NCBI GenBank assembly: GCA_016210325.1
Contig: JACQUK010000043.1
Coordinates: 1 to 46,838, forward strand
Direction of reading: 5' to 3'
Length of the DNA: 46,838 nt
DNA from: Chloroflexota bacterium
Lineage (GTDB): Bacteria; Chloroflexota; Dehalococcoidia; Lucifugimonadales; HRBIN23
Of the stretch, positions 32,134-40,364 are shown piece after piece. Made by a program: the position numbers and the translations under genes. The notes under the pieces were generated by a model that did not search any database, was not told where the DNA came from, and was given only the letters and a program-made list of their open reading frames with translations. The first letter of the stretch is position 1, and each line of letters opens with the position of its first letter.

Positions 32134-33594
32134 TTACTTTGCAGTTTCCAAGGCGCGTCTAATCGTAGCAACTACATCACGTTTGAGTGCGTTTATTCCA
32201 TCATAGGTGATGCGGTAGATGATTACCCGTCGATTGCGCAGGTCAAATGGTACATCCTCTACGGTTTGCGAGAGCAATACTACCTCTTTTCCCAGAACAT
32301 CTGCCATTCCAACTTCATAGAATACATTAGGATTCCGTCCTGTAAGGTCAGCGACGACGAGTCGAGCGGTCAGGAGGGAATCCCAGATAGATTGCATAAT
32401 GTCCCGGGTATCAAAAATGTCATCAGCCCGGACGACTCTAAGACCAAGTTCCTGTTCCATCGTCGGCCTAAGATGGTTCTGAAAAGCCCTCTCCATCTCC
32501 GAAAGGTTCTCGGAAGCATTGGGTCTGGGCAGTTGCATTAGGAAGAAGACCAAAGAGGGATCTACTTTTGTGTTAGTCGTGGACCACCTTGGTTGCACGA
32601 ACAACGCGTCCCCTTGAACAACCGATTGGAGGGCCTTTAGACGTCTCACAACGTCCTGTGCTTCGCCTTGCAGTTTCCTATATTGTCGCGCAAGCTTGAT
32701 CTTATCATCGAAAGCTGTCTCGAGGAGGCTTTCCACAAAGCGGTCGCGTTCGTGCTGGCTTAAAACAGAACCACATGCGGCTAGCAAGCGTAGGTCAAGC
32801 AAAGGAATATCTTGGTTCTTGTAGAAGTTATCTTCATCCAAGTTTCTAAACTCGATGAGTGTCGAGACCAAATCGACAGCGGGCTTCTGAGTGTTCAAAT
32901 CGGGAAACGAGCAAGCTAATTCCGCTAGATCGAAGGCAATGTAGGCACCCTGGAGGGGATCTGACCTTAGTTCAGACCGCACAGACTCATGGGTCAACGA
33001 CCGGACAATCGAGCGTACTGTTGTCTTCGCTGAGGTCTTCCCAACAACAATGCCTACCTTGTTGGCCTCCCCCAGCATGAACGCTAGAAACCCCAGGGTC
33101 GCAGGACGACGAATCTCAGCTTTGCGCCGAAGCACCCACTCCAAGCCTTTCTTGCCAGCCGGTACAGCATCTGGGCATTGAGACGCCAGCAGTATTTGCA
33201 CAGCAGTCAGCGTGGGAAACGGGTCATAACTGTCAGCTGCTTCGACAAATCCTAGAGGAAGATTGATGTTTCCCGCTCGCCCGACCATGTTCACCAGGAT
33301 TTTGTCCACAGCTTGTTTCTGAAAGTCCAGTGTGACTCCCGTTCCCACTAACGCCATGAGCCGGAAAGGGCTGACCGAGCGCGGGTTTCTATCGCGCGGA
33401 TCCTCTAGTTTTGCGAACCAGTCCAAAGCTTGATCGATATACGACTTGAATGCAACTCGGCTAATCGCCGAAAGTGCTTGTACGAAATGATATGTGTAAA
33501 CGTCACTTCCTAAGAAGTCACCGTCATCGCTTTGGTGCGCCAACACGCGGTCAAGTAGGGCCTTCGTTGTGCCAACAATGACTGCGCTGTTCAT
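32134..33594 (-). CDS. Two-domain protein with nucleoside-deoxyribosyltransferase/TIR-like C-terminal domain
   Basis: A 486-residue protein (start ATG 33594 with GGGAG eight bases upstream; the open frame runs on to a TTG at 33753, which has GGAAAGG in front, so a longer form is possible). Residues 1-330 look all-helical and repeat-like, beginning LLDRVLAHQSDDGDFLGSDV; the Q-x-x-DG-x-F pattern recalls alpha/alpha-toroid repeats. Residues about 347-486 have VFFLMQLPRP, VVRADDIFDT and VVADLTGRNPNVFYEVGMA, the fold shared by nucleoside 2-deoxyribosyltransferases and TIR-like NAD- or nucleotide-cleaving effectors. No membrane segment. Sequence is AT-richer than its metabolic neighbours. It sits beside a toxin-antitoxin pair; a defence or stress effector is my inference. 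Confidence 0.7.
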   Translation of the reverse strand: MNSAVIVGTTKALLDRVLAHQSDDGDFLGSDVYTYHFVQALSAISRVAFKSYIDQALDWFAKLEDPRDRNPRSVSPFRLMALVGTGVTLDFQKQAVDKILVNMVGRAGNINLPLGFVEAADSYDPFPTLTAVQILLASQCPDAVPAGKKGLEWVLRRKAEIRRPATLGFLAFMLGEANKVGIVVGKTSAKTTVRSIVRSLTHESVRSELRSDPLQGAYIAFDLAELACSFPDLNTQKPAVDLVSTLIEFRNLDEDNFYKNQDIPLLDLRLLAACGSVLSQHERDRFVESLLETAFDDKIKLARQYRKLQGEAQDVVRRLKALQSVVQGDALFVQPRWSTTNTKVDPSLVFFLMQLPRPNASENLSEMERAFQNHLRPTMEQELGLRVVRADDIFDTRDIMQSIWDSLLTARLVVADLTGRNPNVFYEVGMADVLGKEVVLLSQTVEDVPFDLRNRRVIIYRITYDGINALKRDVVATIRRALETAK

Positions 33595-33935
33595 CCCGCA
33601 TTCTCCCAGCCACGCTTTGCCTTCACAAGTAGAGCCTGTGGCTGTGACTCCGAGGAAGAAGCGTGTGCCTCTGATCTCTGCAACAACTGAGATAGATAGG
33701 CCAACCACTCTACAAGCATGGGTATGTGCCTTCGGTAGTGAATTGGTATCCAAGCCGCCTTTCCACCACCAGACAATGCCTCAGGGGAATCCTCCGACCT
33801 ACGGTCTAGGCACCCACTGAGCCATTGCGGTGGGGAAGCGTTCGCAAGTTTTCGTCAACCTGGTGAGCCAAGTCCGGGTGGCTCTCTGGCTACCAGACTT
33901 GCCATGCAGCGGCTCCTCATCCCTCCTGGCCCACC
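33595..33935. other. Gene-poor stretch between the effector gene and the redox gene
   Basis: About 340 bases. The first 160 may encode an N-terminal extension of the preceding minus-strand gene (the frame stays open to a TTG at 33753 and reads plausibly as VVAEIRGTRFFLGVTATGST). From 33754 to 33935 I see no gene, repeat or convincing terminator. Confidence 0.5.
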
Positions 33936-34370
33936 CTACTCCCCGCACGCCTCCTGGGCCAGCCTGGTGCCCAGGGCGATGGCGCGGGCGCAGACCCGCT
34001 GGCGCACGTCGGAGGCGCGGAACTTCTGGTAGCCCTCCGGCGTGGTGAGGTCCATCCCCGTGAGCTGGCGGCAGATGGTGCCGCCCATCTCTTGCTCAAA
34101 GCGGCTGTAGAGCTGCTGCACCCGGCTGTACACCGGGTCGGGGGACTCGCTGCCCGCCTGCCTGCCATACTTCAACCCCAGGGCCATCACGGCACCTACC
34201 AGCGCCCCGCACACGGAGCCTTGCCGAGAGATGCCGCCGCCAAAACCCGTGGCGATGCGCGGCACCGCGCCCAGGTCCAGCCCTGCCCCCTGGCCCACGG
34301 CCAGTAGCACGGTCTCCGCTCAGTTGAACCCCTTGGCGTGGATTGCCCCAACCCTTTCCTGTCCAGCCAT
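33936..34370 (-). CDS. C_GCAxxG_C_C-family redox protein with in-frame UGA (candidate selenoprotein)
   Basis: From the ATG at 34370, preceded by GGGAGGAG, the frame is open to 33936 except for one TGA at 34322-34320 (codon 17). Total length would be 144 residues, the family's usual size of about 140. The UGA falls in KGFN-x-AETVLLAVGQG, where family members have NC-A: the first conserved Cys. The other three are present: C54 (SVCGALVGAVMALGL), C100 (TICRQLTG) and C127 (RVCARAI). Five codons after the UGA, CTGGCC-GTG-GGCCAG forms a perfect 6-bp hairpin whose loop is 21 nt from the UGA, inside the range known for bacterial SECIS elements. Alternatives are a nonsense mutation or a sequencing error of TGC/TGT. 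Family members are putative redox proteins of unknown partner. Confidence 0.72.
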
Positions 34371-34443
34371 TGCTCCTCCCTTCCGTATTGCCAGGTTGTT
34401 TCCCTGCGCCAGCCCCCACGGGGCTATTCGCAACAGCTTGGTT

Positions 34444-34557
34444 CTGTTGACATCTTCCGCTCACCCTGAGCTTGTCGAAGGGCGAGCGGCCCCAGCAGGT
34501 TTCCGCTCATGGTTCGACGGGCTTACCACGATCGGAAGAAACGGCAGGATGCCAACA
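34444..34557. repeat. Composite REP/MITE-like repeat
   Basis: Starts CTGTTGACATCTTCCGCTC and holds the modules CCCTGAGCTTGTCGAAGGGC and CCGCTCATGGTTCGACGGGC. The right end, GGAAGAAACGGCAGGATGCC, is the near reverse complement of the left end of the 8006-8120 copy, so both ends are present though diverged. Confidence 0.75.
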
Positions 34558-34574
34558 CAACCAAACAGCTTCCA

Positions 34575-34619
34575 GAAAACAAAAGCGCCGGGACCCAGTC
34601 CCCAACTGAGTTCCGGCGC
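34575..34619 (-). terminator. Intrinsic terminator downstream of the acyl-CoA dehydrogenase operon
   Basis: A long stem: GCGCCGGGACCCAGT pairs with ACTGAGTTCCGGCGC around loop CCCCA, with one mismatch and one G-U pair. On the minus strand it is followed by TTTTGTTTTC. On the plus strand a T-rich run comes after nine bases, so it may act weakly both ways. It lies about 140 bases after the stop at 34757. Confidence 0.75.
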
Positions 34620-34756
34620 CTCCCCCGTTTTCTTTTTTGGGCCACCGTGCCTGTCTGCGCTGAGGGCTTCTGAAGGAACCCTGATATCTCAAAGGCGAGA
34701 TTCCTCACCCCCACGACATCAGGGTTTCGTCAGGTGCCCTGGATCCCCCTGCGCTC

Positions 34757-35896
34757 CTACAGGCCGATGGACTGGGCCACCAACTCCCGGTGGTAGTCGG
34801 CGTCGCCATACATCAGCTCGGCCCCCTTGGCACGGCGGGTGTAGAGCTGCAGGTTGTGCTCCTTGGTGAAGCCGATGGCACCATGGCACTGGTGGGCCAG
34901 GGCGCACACCCGCCGGTAGGCCTCGTTACACCAGGCCTTGGCCATCGCCACCTCCTTGGCGGCAGCAGCCGGCTCTTCGGAGACCTTCCAGGCGGCCTGG
35001 TAGGCAATGTAGCGTGCCCCCTCGACGTCCACGGCCATGTTGGCGCAGTGGTGCTGGATGGCCTGGAAGCTGCCGATTGGGCGGCCAAACTGGACCCGCT
35101 GCTTGGCGTAGTCCACCGTCATCTCTATGACCCGCTGGGCGCCACCCACCATCAAGCAGCAGGTGGCCGCAGAAGCACGGTCAATGGCGCGCTCCACGAC
35201 GGCCCAACCGCCGTCTACCTGTCCGAGCACCGCCGAGGCCGGCACCGTCACGTTCTTGAACGTGACCTCGCTCTGGCGGTCCGAGGCGATGGTCTTGAGC
35301 AGGGTCTGGCTGACTCCCTGGGCCTTGGCCGGCACGATGAAGCAGGTGATGCCCTGCTTGGGGTCCTGGCCCTGCCGGGTGCGGGCCGCCACCAGCAGAT
35401 AGTCGGCCACGCTGGCGTTGGGCACGAAGAGCTTGGTGCCGTTGATAACCCACCTATCGCCCTGCTTTGTCGCTTTCACATCCTTGATGCCAGAGGCATC
35501 CCACCTGGCGCTGGGCTCGGTGATGGCAAAGGTGAGGATGAGCTCGCCATTGGCGATCTTGGGCAGGAACTCCTGCTTCTGGGCATCGCTGCCTGCGTCC
35601 AGGATGCTGAGGCCCCCCAGCACAACCGTGGAGAAGAAGGGTCCGGGCAGCAGCGCCCGCCCCATCTCCTCCAGCAAAACGCAGAGGTCTAGGAAGGAGC
35701 CACTGGTCCCCTGGTACTGCTCAGGCAAGGCGAGGCCCAACCACCCGATGTCGGCCAGCTTCTTCCACATGTCCTGGGTGTAGCCCCGCTCGTCCTCCTC
35801 CATCGCGCGGACGTAGGTGTGGGGACACTCTCGGTCCAGAAAGTCGCGTGCCCCCGTCTTGATCATTTGCTGAGACTCGTTCAGGCCCAGGTCCAT
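34757..35896 (-). CDS. Acyl-CoA dehydrogenase, probable non-catalytic partner subunit
   Basis: A 379-residue acyl-CoA dehydrogenase-fold protein, starting at 35896 after GAGGAGTG. FAD and substrate regions are visible (TFAITEPSARWDASGIKDVK, GDRWVINGTKLFVPNASVAD, YAKQRVQFGRPIGSFQAIQH, QCHGAIGFTKEHNLQLYTRR). The medium-chain-type base (Y-E-G-T) is absent near the C terminus, and the alternative site of isovaleryl-CoA dehydrogenase (L-x-x-E-R) reads AIDRAS. Together with the neighbour 46 bp upstream, which keeps that Glu, this resembles the two-gene heteromeric dehydrogenases of steroid side-chain breakdown. FAD enzyme of the cytoplasm; acyl substrate unknown. Confidence 0.88.
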   Translation of the reverse strand: MDLGLNESQQMIKTGARDFLDRECPHTYVRAMEEDERGYTQDMWKKLADIGWLGLALPEQYQGTSGSFLDLCVLLEEMGRALLPGPFFSTVVLGGLSILDAGSDAQKQEFLPKIANGELILTFAITEPSARWDASGIKDVKATKQGDRWVINGTKLFVPNASVADYLLVAARTRQGQDPKQGITCFIVPAKAQGVSQTLLKTIASDRQSEVTFKNVTVPASAVLGQVDGGWAVVERAIDRASAATCCLMVGGAQRVIEMTVDYAKQRVQFGRPIGSFQAIQHHCANMAVDVEGARYIAYQAAWKVSEEPAAAAKEVAMAKAWCNEAYRRVCALAHQCHGAIGFTKEHNLQLYTRRAKGAELMYGDADYHRELVAQSIGL

Positions 35897-35942
35897 CAGA
35901 CACTCCTCCTGCTCAGTCTCGCACGTTGCTCGTCTACGCTGT

Positions 35943-37118
35943 TCACTCCCTGGGCAGGCCCAGACCGCGGGTGGCAATGACGTTGCGCTGGATCTCCGAA
36001 GAGCCACCCATAATCTTGTGGCCGAAGGTGGTCAGCCACCCGTTCTCGATGCGGCCCCTGAGGGGTGCCCACTTGGAGTCGGGCTCCAGGCCGCCGTACA
36101 TGCCCAGCAGTTGCAGCCCCACGTCGTACATCTTGTGGCCAATCTCGGTGCCGAAGAGCTTGGTAGCGGAGGCCTCCTTGTTGGGCACCTGGCCGTGGCC
36201 CTGCATCCATGCCACCTGGTAGCAGATGAGGCGCAGCGCCTCAGTCTCCACCGCCATCTCCGCCAGGGCGTGCCGCACCAGCGGCTTTTTGCCCAGAGGC
36301 TCGCCATCCACCACCGTCTCCCGGGCGAAGGTCACCAGCTCGTCCAGCACCCGTCTTGACCGGGTGACCCACCCCACACCGGAGCGCTCGAAGTCCAGCA
36401 GGGCAGCGCCCACGTACCAACCCCGGTCCTTCTCGCCCACCAGGTTGGCCTTGGGGATGCGCACGTTGTACAGGTACACCAGCGCCCGGTACCGTCCCCA
36501 CATCCTGGGGATCTTGGTCACCGTCACGCCGGGCATCCGCATGTCGTCCAAGAGCAGGAAGGAGATGCCACGGTGCTTGGGGGCGTCTGGGTTGGTGCGG
36601 GCCATGAGGAACATTTTGTCGGCGTCGCCGTGGGCGCCGTTCCAGATCTTGCTGCCGGACACCACAAAGTCGTCGCCGTCCTCCACCGCCCGGGTCTGGA
36701 GGGAGGCCAGGTCGGAGCCGGCACCCGGCTCGGAGTACCCCTGCGCCCAGACCCACTGGGCCTTGGAGATCCCAGAGAGATAGTAGGCCTTCTGCCTTTC
36801 AGTACCGTACATCATCAGGATAGGGCCTAGCATAGAGATGCCGTTGTCAATGGCCGGCACTCCCCAGTAGGCTGTCTCCTCGTTAAAGACCAACTGCTTG
36901 ATGTGCGAGGCAGCCTGCCCACCGTACTCCTTGGGCCAGGCCATGGTGAGCCACCCCTTGTCAGAAAGCTTCTTGCGGAACTTCCGCGCGAAGGCGACCC
37001 CGTCTTCTTCCTCGAAGTCCATGTTCCGCTCGAACCAGTCGTCGGGCAACTCCTGCTTCAGAAAACCACGAACCTCTTGGCGGAAGGCCTCTTCTTCTGG
37101 GCCGAACCGGAAATCCAT
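35943..37118 (-). CDS. Acyl-CoA dehydrogenase, catalytic-type subunit
   Basis: A 391-residue acyl-CoA dehydrogenase: GYSEPGAGSDLASLQTRAVE (flavin and substrate loop), DDFVVSGSKIWNGAHGDADK, C-terminal MGGSSEIQRNVIATRGLGLP. The usual Glu before GTSEI is Gly, but E244 in LLDFERSG lies where isovaleryl-CoA dehydrogenase keeps its base, so it is likely active. The ATG at 37118 follows GGGGAGATG. It is translated just ahead of the second dehydrogenase gene and probably forms a hetero-oligomer with it. Confidence 0.9.
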   Translation of the reverse strand: MDFRFGPEEEAFRQEVRGFLKQELPDDWFERNMDFEEEDGVAFARKFRKKLSDKGWLTMAWPKEYGGQAASHIKQLVFNEETAYWGVPAIDNGISMLGPILMMYGTERQKAYYLSGISKAQWVWAQGYSEPGAGSDLASLQTRAVEDGDDFVVSGSKIWNGAHGDADKMFLMARTNPDAPKHRGISFLLLDDMRMPGVTVTKIPRMWGRYRALVYLYNVRIPKANLVGEKDRGWYVGAALLDFERSGVGWVTRSRRVLDELVTFARETVVDGEPLGKKPLVRHALAEMAVETEALRLICYQVAWMQGHGQVPNKEASATKLFGTEIGHKMYDVGLQLLGMYGGLEPDSKWAPLRGRIENGWLTTFGHKIMGGSSEIQRNVIATRGLGLPRE

Positions 37119-37240
37119 AGCGCATCTCCCCTTCCTAAGTGGAGGTCTGTTCCGCTGTCAGCGCCGGCGCAAAGGCGCCTGTGTGCCAGGGGGACCGGGC
37201 ACAGAAGCACCCGGCCGACGGCGGGCGGGAAGGTGAGCGG

Positions 37241-37480
37241 TTACTTTACGCTCACCGACAGGCATGTCACCGTTCGCAGCACGCCACTGATGACATGGAT
37301 CTTGCCTGTCACCAGCTCGCCCACGGAGTTGAGGTCGTGGGCCTGAACCACCGCAATGAGGTCGTAGGGGCCGGTCACCGCGTCCACCGTCTCCATGCCC
37401 GGAAGGCCTTGAAGGGCGCTGAGCACCTCTTTGGTCTTGCCCACTGCTGTCTCGATGAGGACATATGCTTTGGTCGGCAT
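37241..37480 (-). CDS. Stand-alone Lrp/AsnC ligand-binding (RAM) domain protein
   Basis: A 79-residue protein starting MPTKAYVLIETAVGKTKEVL after GGAGG. The pattern VDAVTGPYDLIAVVQAHDLN and the final strand are the effector-binding domain of Lrp/AsnC regulators; the DNA-binding helix-turn-helix is absent. Such small proteins form ring-like oligomers that bind amino acids. It lies between the dehydrogenase pair and two MFS genes on the same strand and could modulate a full-length Lrp encoded elsewhere. Confidence 0.85.
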   Translation of the reverse strand: MPTKAYVLIETAVGKTKEVLSALQGLPGMETVDAVTGPYDLIAVVQAHDLNSVGELVTGKIHVISGVLRTVTCLSVSVK

Positions 37481-37597
37481 GTCGAGACCTCCGCCAAGAT
37501 TGCCCGTGCTGGTCATAAGTCGCGGGGACCTCACACACTGTCGAGAGCACGCCCCTCAGGGCAAGCTCATTCTAAGGTGCCCCAGGGTATGTGTCAA

Positions 37598-38896
37598 TTA
37601 CACTGTCTGTGCATTACCGCCAAGTTGAGAAAGCCCACGAAATCGCAGGCCCAGCGCCAGCACGAGCAGCACGGTAGCTATCCCCCCTACCAGGAGGGCC
37701 AGAGGCACGCTAAAGGCCTGGGCCAGAAAGCCTGCCAGGACGCCTCCCAGCGGCGCCATGCCTGTGCTCAGCATGAAGATGCTCATCACCCGCCCTCGGT
37801 ACCCGTCAGGCGTCGCGGCCTGAATGGAGGTCTCGGTGGTAACGATGTACATCATGTGGCACAGGCCAACGAAGTAGAGGGCAGCAAGGGCAGCAGGCAG
37901 CCAGGCCAGGCGAGAGAAGACCACCAGCATCACCCCCGCGGCCAGCGCCATGGTCAGCAGCAGCAGCCCCTTGCGCCTCACATCTCCCAGAAAGGCCAAC
38001 GCGAGCATAGCCGTGAGCGAGCCCCAGCCCAGGGCAGAGAACAGGGCACCCAGGGCCTGGGGCCCCTGCTGGAGCACCTCCCCAGCGAAAATGGGCATCA
38101 GCCCCCGCACGAAGGGCATGAGGAAGAGGGCCGGCACGACAGCCACGGCAATGACCCCAAAGATGGACGGCCGCGCCCCAACGTAGCGGATCCCTTCTAC
38201 CACCGTCTGTGCCACCGAGGCCCGGCGGGCGGGTCCGGCGGGTGGCACCGGCCGGAGCCGGGATACCATGCCAATAACGCCCAGAAACATACCGGCCTCC
38301 AGGTAGAGGTTGCTGGCAGGGCCAACCGTCACCATGAGGTAACCGGCGCCCAAGGGTACGGTGGCCAGGACGACATTGAAGACCAGGGCGTTGAGGACGT
38401 TGGCGTTGAGCAACTCGCTCCGCGGGACAAGCGAGGGTTGCATGGCCTGCCTGGTCATGGTGTTGAAGGCCCACCCCACACCGGTAAGAAAGGTGAAAGG
38501 GAAAAGGTGCCACACCCTGATGGCGCCAACATTGACTGCTATGGCGAAGGCCAGGGCCAGCAGCACCAGCACGGACTGGCTGACCAGGAGCAGCTTCCGG
38601 CGGTCCACCCGGTCCACGAGGACCCCCGCCAGCGGCCCCACCAGCAGAAAGGGGAGAGTATAGGTGCTTTCCACCGCCGCCACCAGCACCGCCGAGCGGG
38701 TCATGTCATAGGCCAGCCAACCTACCGTGACCTGCTGCAACGCCGTTGCCGAGCTGGTGAAGACCACGCTGAACCACAGGAAGCGAAAGTCCCGGCTCTT
38801 CAGAGCGGCCAGCGGGTGTCGAGGGCGCTTCCCCCACGGGAAGGCTCTAGGTTTCACTGAGAGGCCCTGCTGGTCGGGTTGCACGACACCCTCCAT
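37598..38896 (-). CDS. MFS transporter, EntS-like (copy 1)
   Basis: A 432-residue protein with about 12 hydrophobic segments. ALKSRDFRFLWFSVVFTSSA, VGWLAYDMTRSAVLVAAVES and GPLAGVLVDRVDRRKLLLVS are typical of the EntS/macrolide-efflux branch (MFS_3), with the D-R-x-D-R-R loop after helix 2. A substrate cannot be named; exporters of this branch handle siderophores or drugs. A similar gene follows upstream (38987-40291), arising by tandem duplication. Confidence 0.86.
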   Translation of the reverse strand: MEGVVQPDQQGLSVKPRAFPWGKRPRHPLAALKSRDFRFLWFSVVFTSSATALQQVTVGWLAYDMTRSAVLVAAVESTYTLPFLLVGPLAGVLVDRVDRRKLLLVSQSVLVLLALAFAIAVNVGAIRVWHLFPFTFLTGVGWAFNTMTRQAMQPSLVPRSELLNANVLNALVFNVVLATVPLGAGYLMVTVGPASNLYLEAGMFLGVIGMVSRLRPVPPAGPARRASVAQTVVEGIRYVGARPSIFGVIAVAVVPALFLMPFVRGLMPIFAGEVLQQGPQALGALFSALGWGSLTAMLALAFLGDVRRKGLLLLTMALAAGVMLVVFSRLAWLPAALAALYFVGLCHMMYIVTTETSIQAATPDGYRGRVMSIFMLSTGMAPLGGVLAGFLAQAFSVPLALLVGGIATVLLVLALGLRFRGLSQLGGNAQTV

Positions 38897-38986
38897 CGCC
38901 GGCCACAGACCTGAACGTGCGCGCTTGTGCGGCGGGTCCCAGCAGCCCGCTCTCCCTCAACAGGCAGAGCGCCCCGATGCTGGGGC

Positions 38987-40291
38987 CTAGGCCCGTCGCA
39001 GGGCCGAAAAGCGCAGGGCAATACCCACCAGTAGGGCACTGGTGACCAGGCCCCCTGTCAGCAACGCCAGTGGCGCGCCAAAGACCTGGGCAAGTCCACC
39101 AGCCAACAGACTGCCACAGAAGGAGACCCCGAAGGTGAGCGCGAAGATGCTCAGCACCCGTCCACGGTAGCCATCAGGGGTGATGACTTGAATGGCTGAC
39201 TCGACGGCGGCAATGTAGACCATGTGGCCGGCTCCCACCAGAAGCAGCAACCCCACCGAGAGGGGGAACCACGAGCTTATGGAGAAGGCCACAAGCATCA
39301 ACCCCGCGAAGATCGCTGTGCCAAACAGAAGATAGCCCTTGCGCCTCACGTCCCCCAGGGAGGCCAGGAGCATCATGCCCAGGAGGGACCCCACGCCGAT
39401 AGACGAAAGGAGGACTCCCAGGACCTCTGGCCCCTTGCCCAGTACCTCCTTGGCGTAGACAGGCATCAGGCCGTTTGCGAAGGGCATGATGAACAAGGCG
39501 GGGACCATCGCCACGCCGATGAGCCCCAGGGTCACGGGTTCCTTCAACACATAGCGCATCCCCTCCAGGATGTTGCGCATCATTGGCGCCCGTTGACCCG
39601 CTGAGAGGCCCACGGGGGTCGTGCCGACCCGCAGAATCATGGCGGCGAACCCGATGTACAGTGCTCCCTCCAGGAAGAAGTTGAGGGCCGGCCCCGCCCA
39701 GGCGATAAGAAAGCCACCAATGGCAGGCACCAGCACGCCCATGGTGCTAAAGGCGGTGTTGTTCAGGGCATAGGCGTTGAGGAGTTCACCCCTGGGGACA
39801 CTGGCGCCCAGGAGGGCCTGGCGCGGCAGGGTGTTAAAAGCCCAGCCCACGCCGCTCAGCAGCGCAAAGACCAGCAGCGGCCACACCTGCCTGGCGCCCG
39901 AAGCCACGTAGGCTGCGAAGGCGAGGACCACGACCACCAGGATGGCCTGGGAAAAGAAGAGCAGGCGTCTCCGGTCCATCCGGTCGGCGATGGCGCCAAC
40001 CAGAGGGCCTATGACCAGCAATGGCAGCGTCTGAAGGCCCTGGGACATTCCAACCAGGAACGGCGATTGTGACACGTCGTAGACCAGCCACCCCAGGGTG
40101 ATCCGTTCCAGGGTGTGGGCGGCTGCCACCAGGAAGGTACTGGCCCATAGTAGGCGAAAGTTCGGGTATCGAAGAGAAGAGAAGGTGCGTAGAGAGAGCC
40201 GGTGGCGGGGGTGAAGGGTTGGCCCAGCGGCCGGCTGTGGGGCAGCTTTGCTCATACGAGGTGCGGACATCCTCCGGGGGCGCGGGGTCAC
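38987..40291 (-). CDS. MFS transporter, EntS-like (copy 2)
   Basis: A paralog of the previous protein, about 434 residues: FSSLRYPNFRLLWASTFLVA, LGWLVYDVSQSPFLVGMSQG, GPLVGAIADRMDRRRLLFFS. The two proteins match almost segment by segment, including QVITPDGYRGRVLSIF here and QAATPDGYRGRVMSIF in copy 1. The start is uncertain: GTG at 40291 has GGGGGG upstream and is used; TTG at 40312 and ATGs at 40270 and 40255 are alternatives. An IS1-type transposon is inserted about 56 bp upstream of this start and may have separated the gene from its promoter. Confidence 0.84.
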   Translation of the reverse strand: MTPRPRRMSAPRMSKAAPQPAAGPTLHPRHRLSLRTFSSLRYPNFRLLWASTFLVAAAHTLERITLGWLVYDVSQSPFLVGMSQGLQTLPLLVIGPLVGAIADRMDRRRLLFFSQAILVVVVLAFAAYVASGARQVWPLLVFALLSGVGWAFNTLPRQALLGASVPRGELLNAYALNNTAFSTMGVLVPAIGGFLIAWAGPALNFFLEGALYIGFAAMILRVGTTPVGLSAGQRAPMMRNILEGMRYVLKEPVTLGLIGVAMVPALFIMPFANGLMPVYAKEVLGKGPEVLGVLLSSIGVGSLLGMMLLASLGDVRRKGYLLFGTAIFAGLMLVAFSISSWFPLSVGLLLLVGAGHMVYIAAVESAIQVITPDGYRGRVLSIFALTFGVSFCGSLLAGGLAQVFGAPLALLTGGLVTSALLVGIALRFSALRRA

Positions 40292-40364
40292 CCTGCCCCC
40301 CTGAGCCTGCAATTCTAGGCCAACGGCCCAGCAGGGTCAAGCGCGGTGGCGGTAGGGTAGTGTA

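Noticed and set aside
37139-38860. 573-codon open frame on the plus strand
   Set aside because: Antisense to the Lrp-type and MFS genes; no recognisable protein features.
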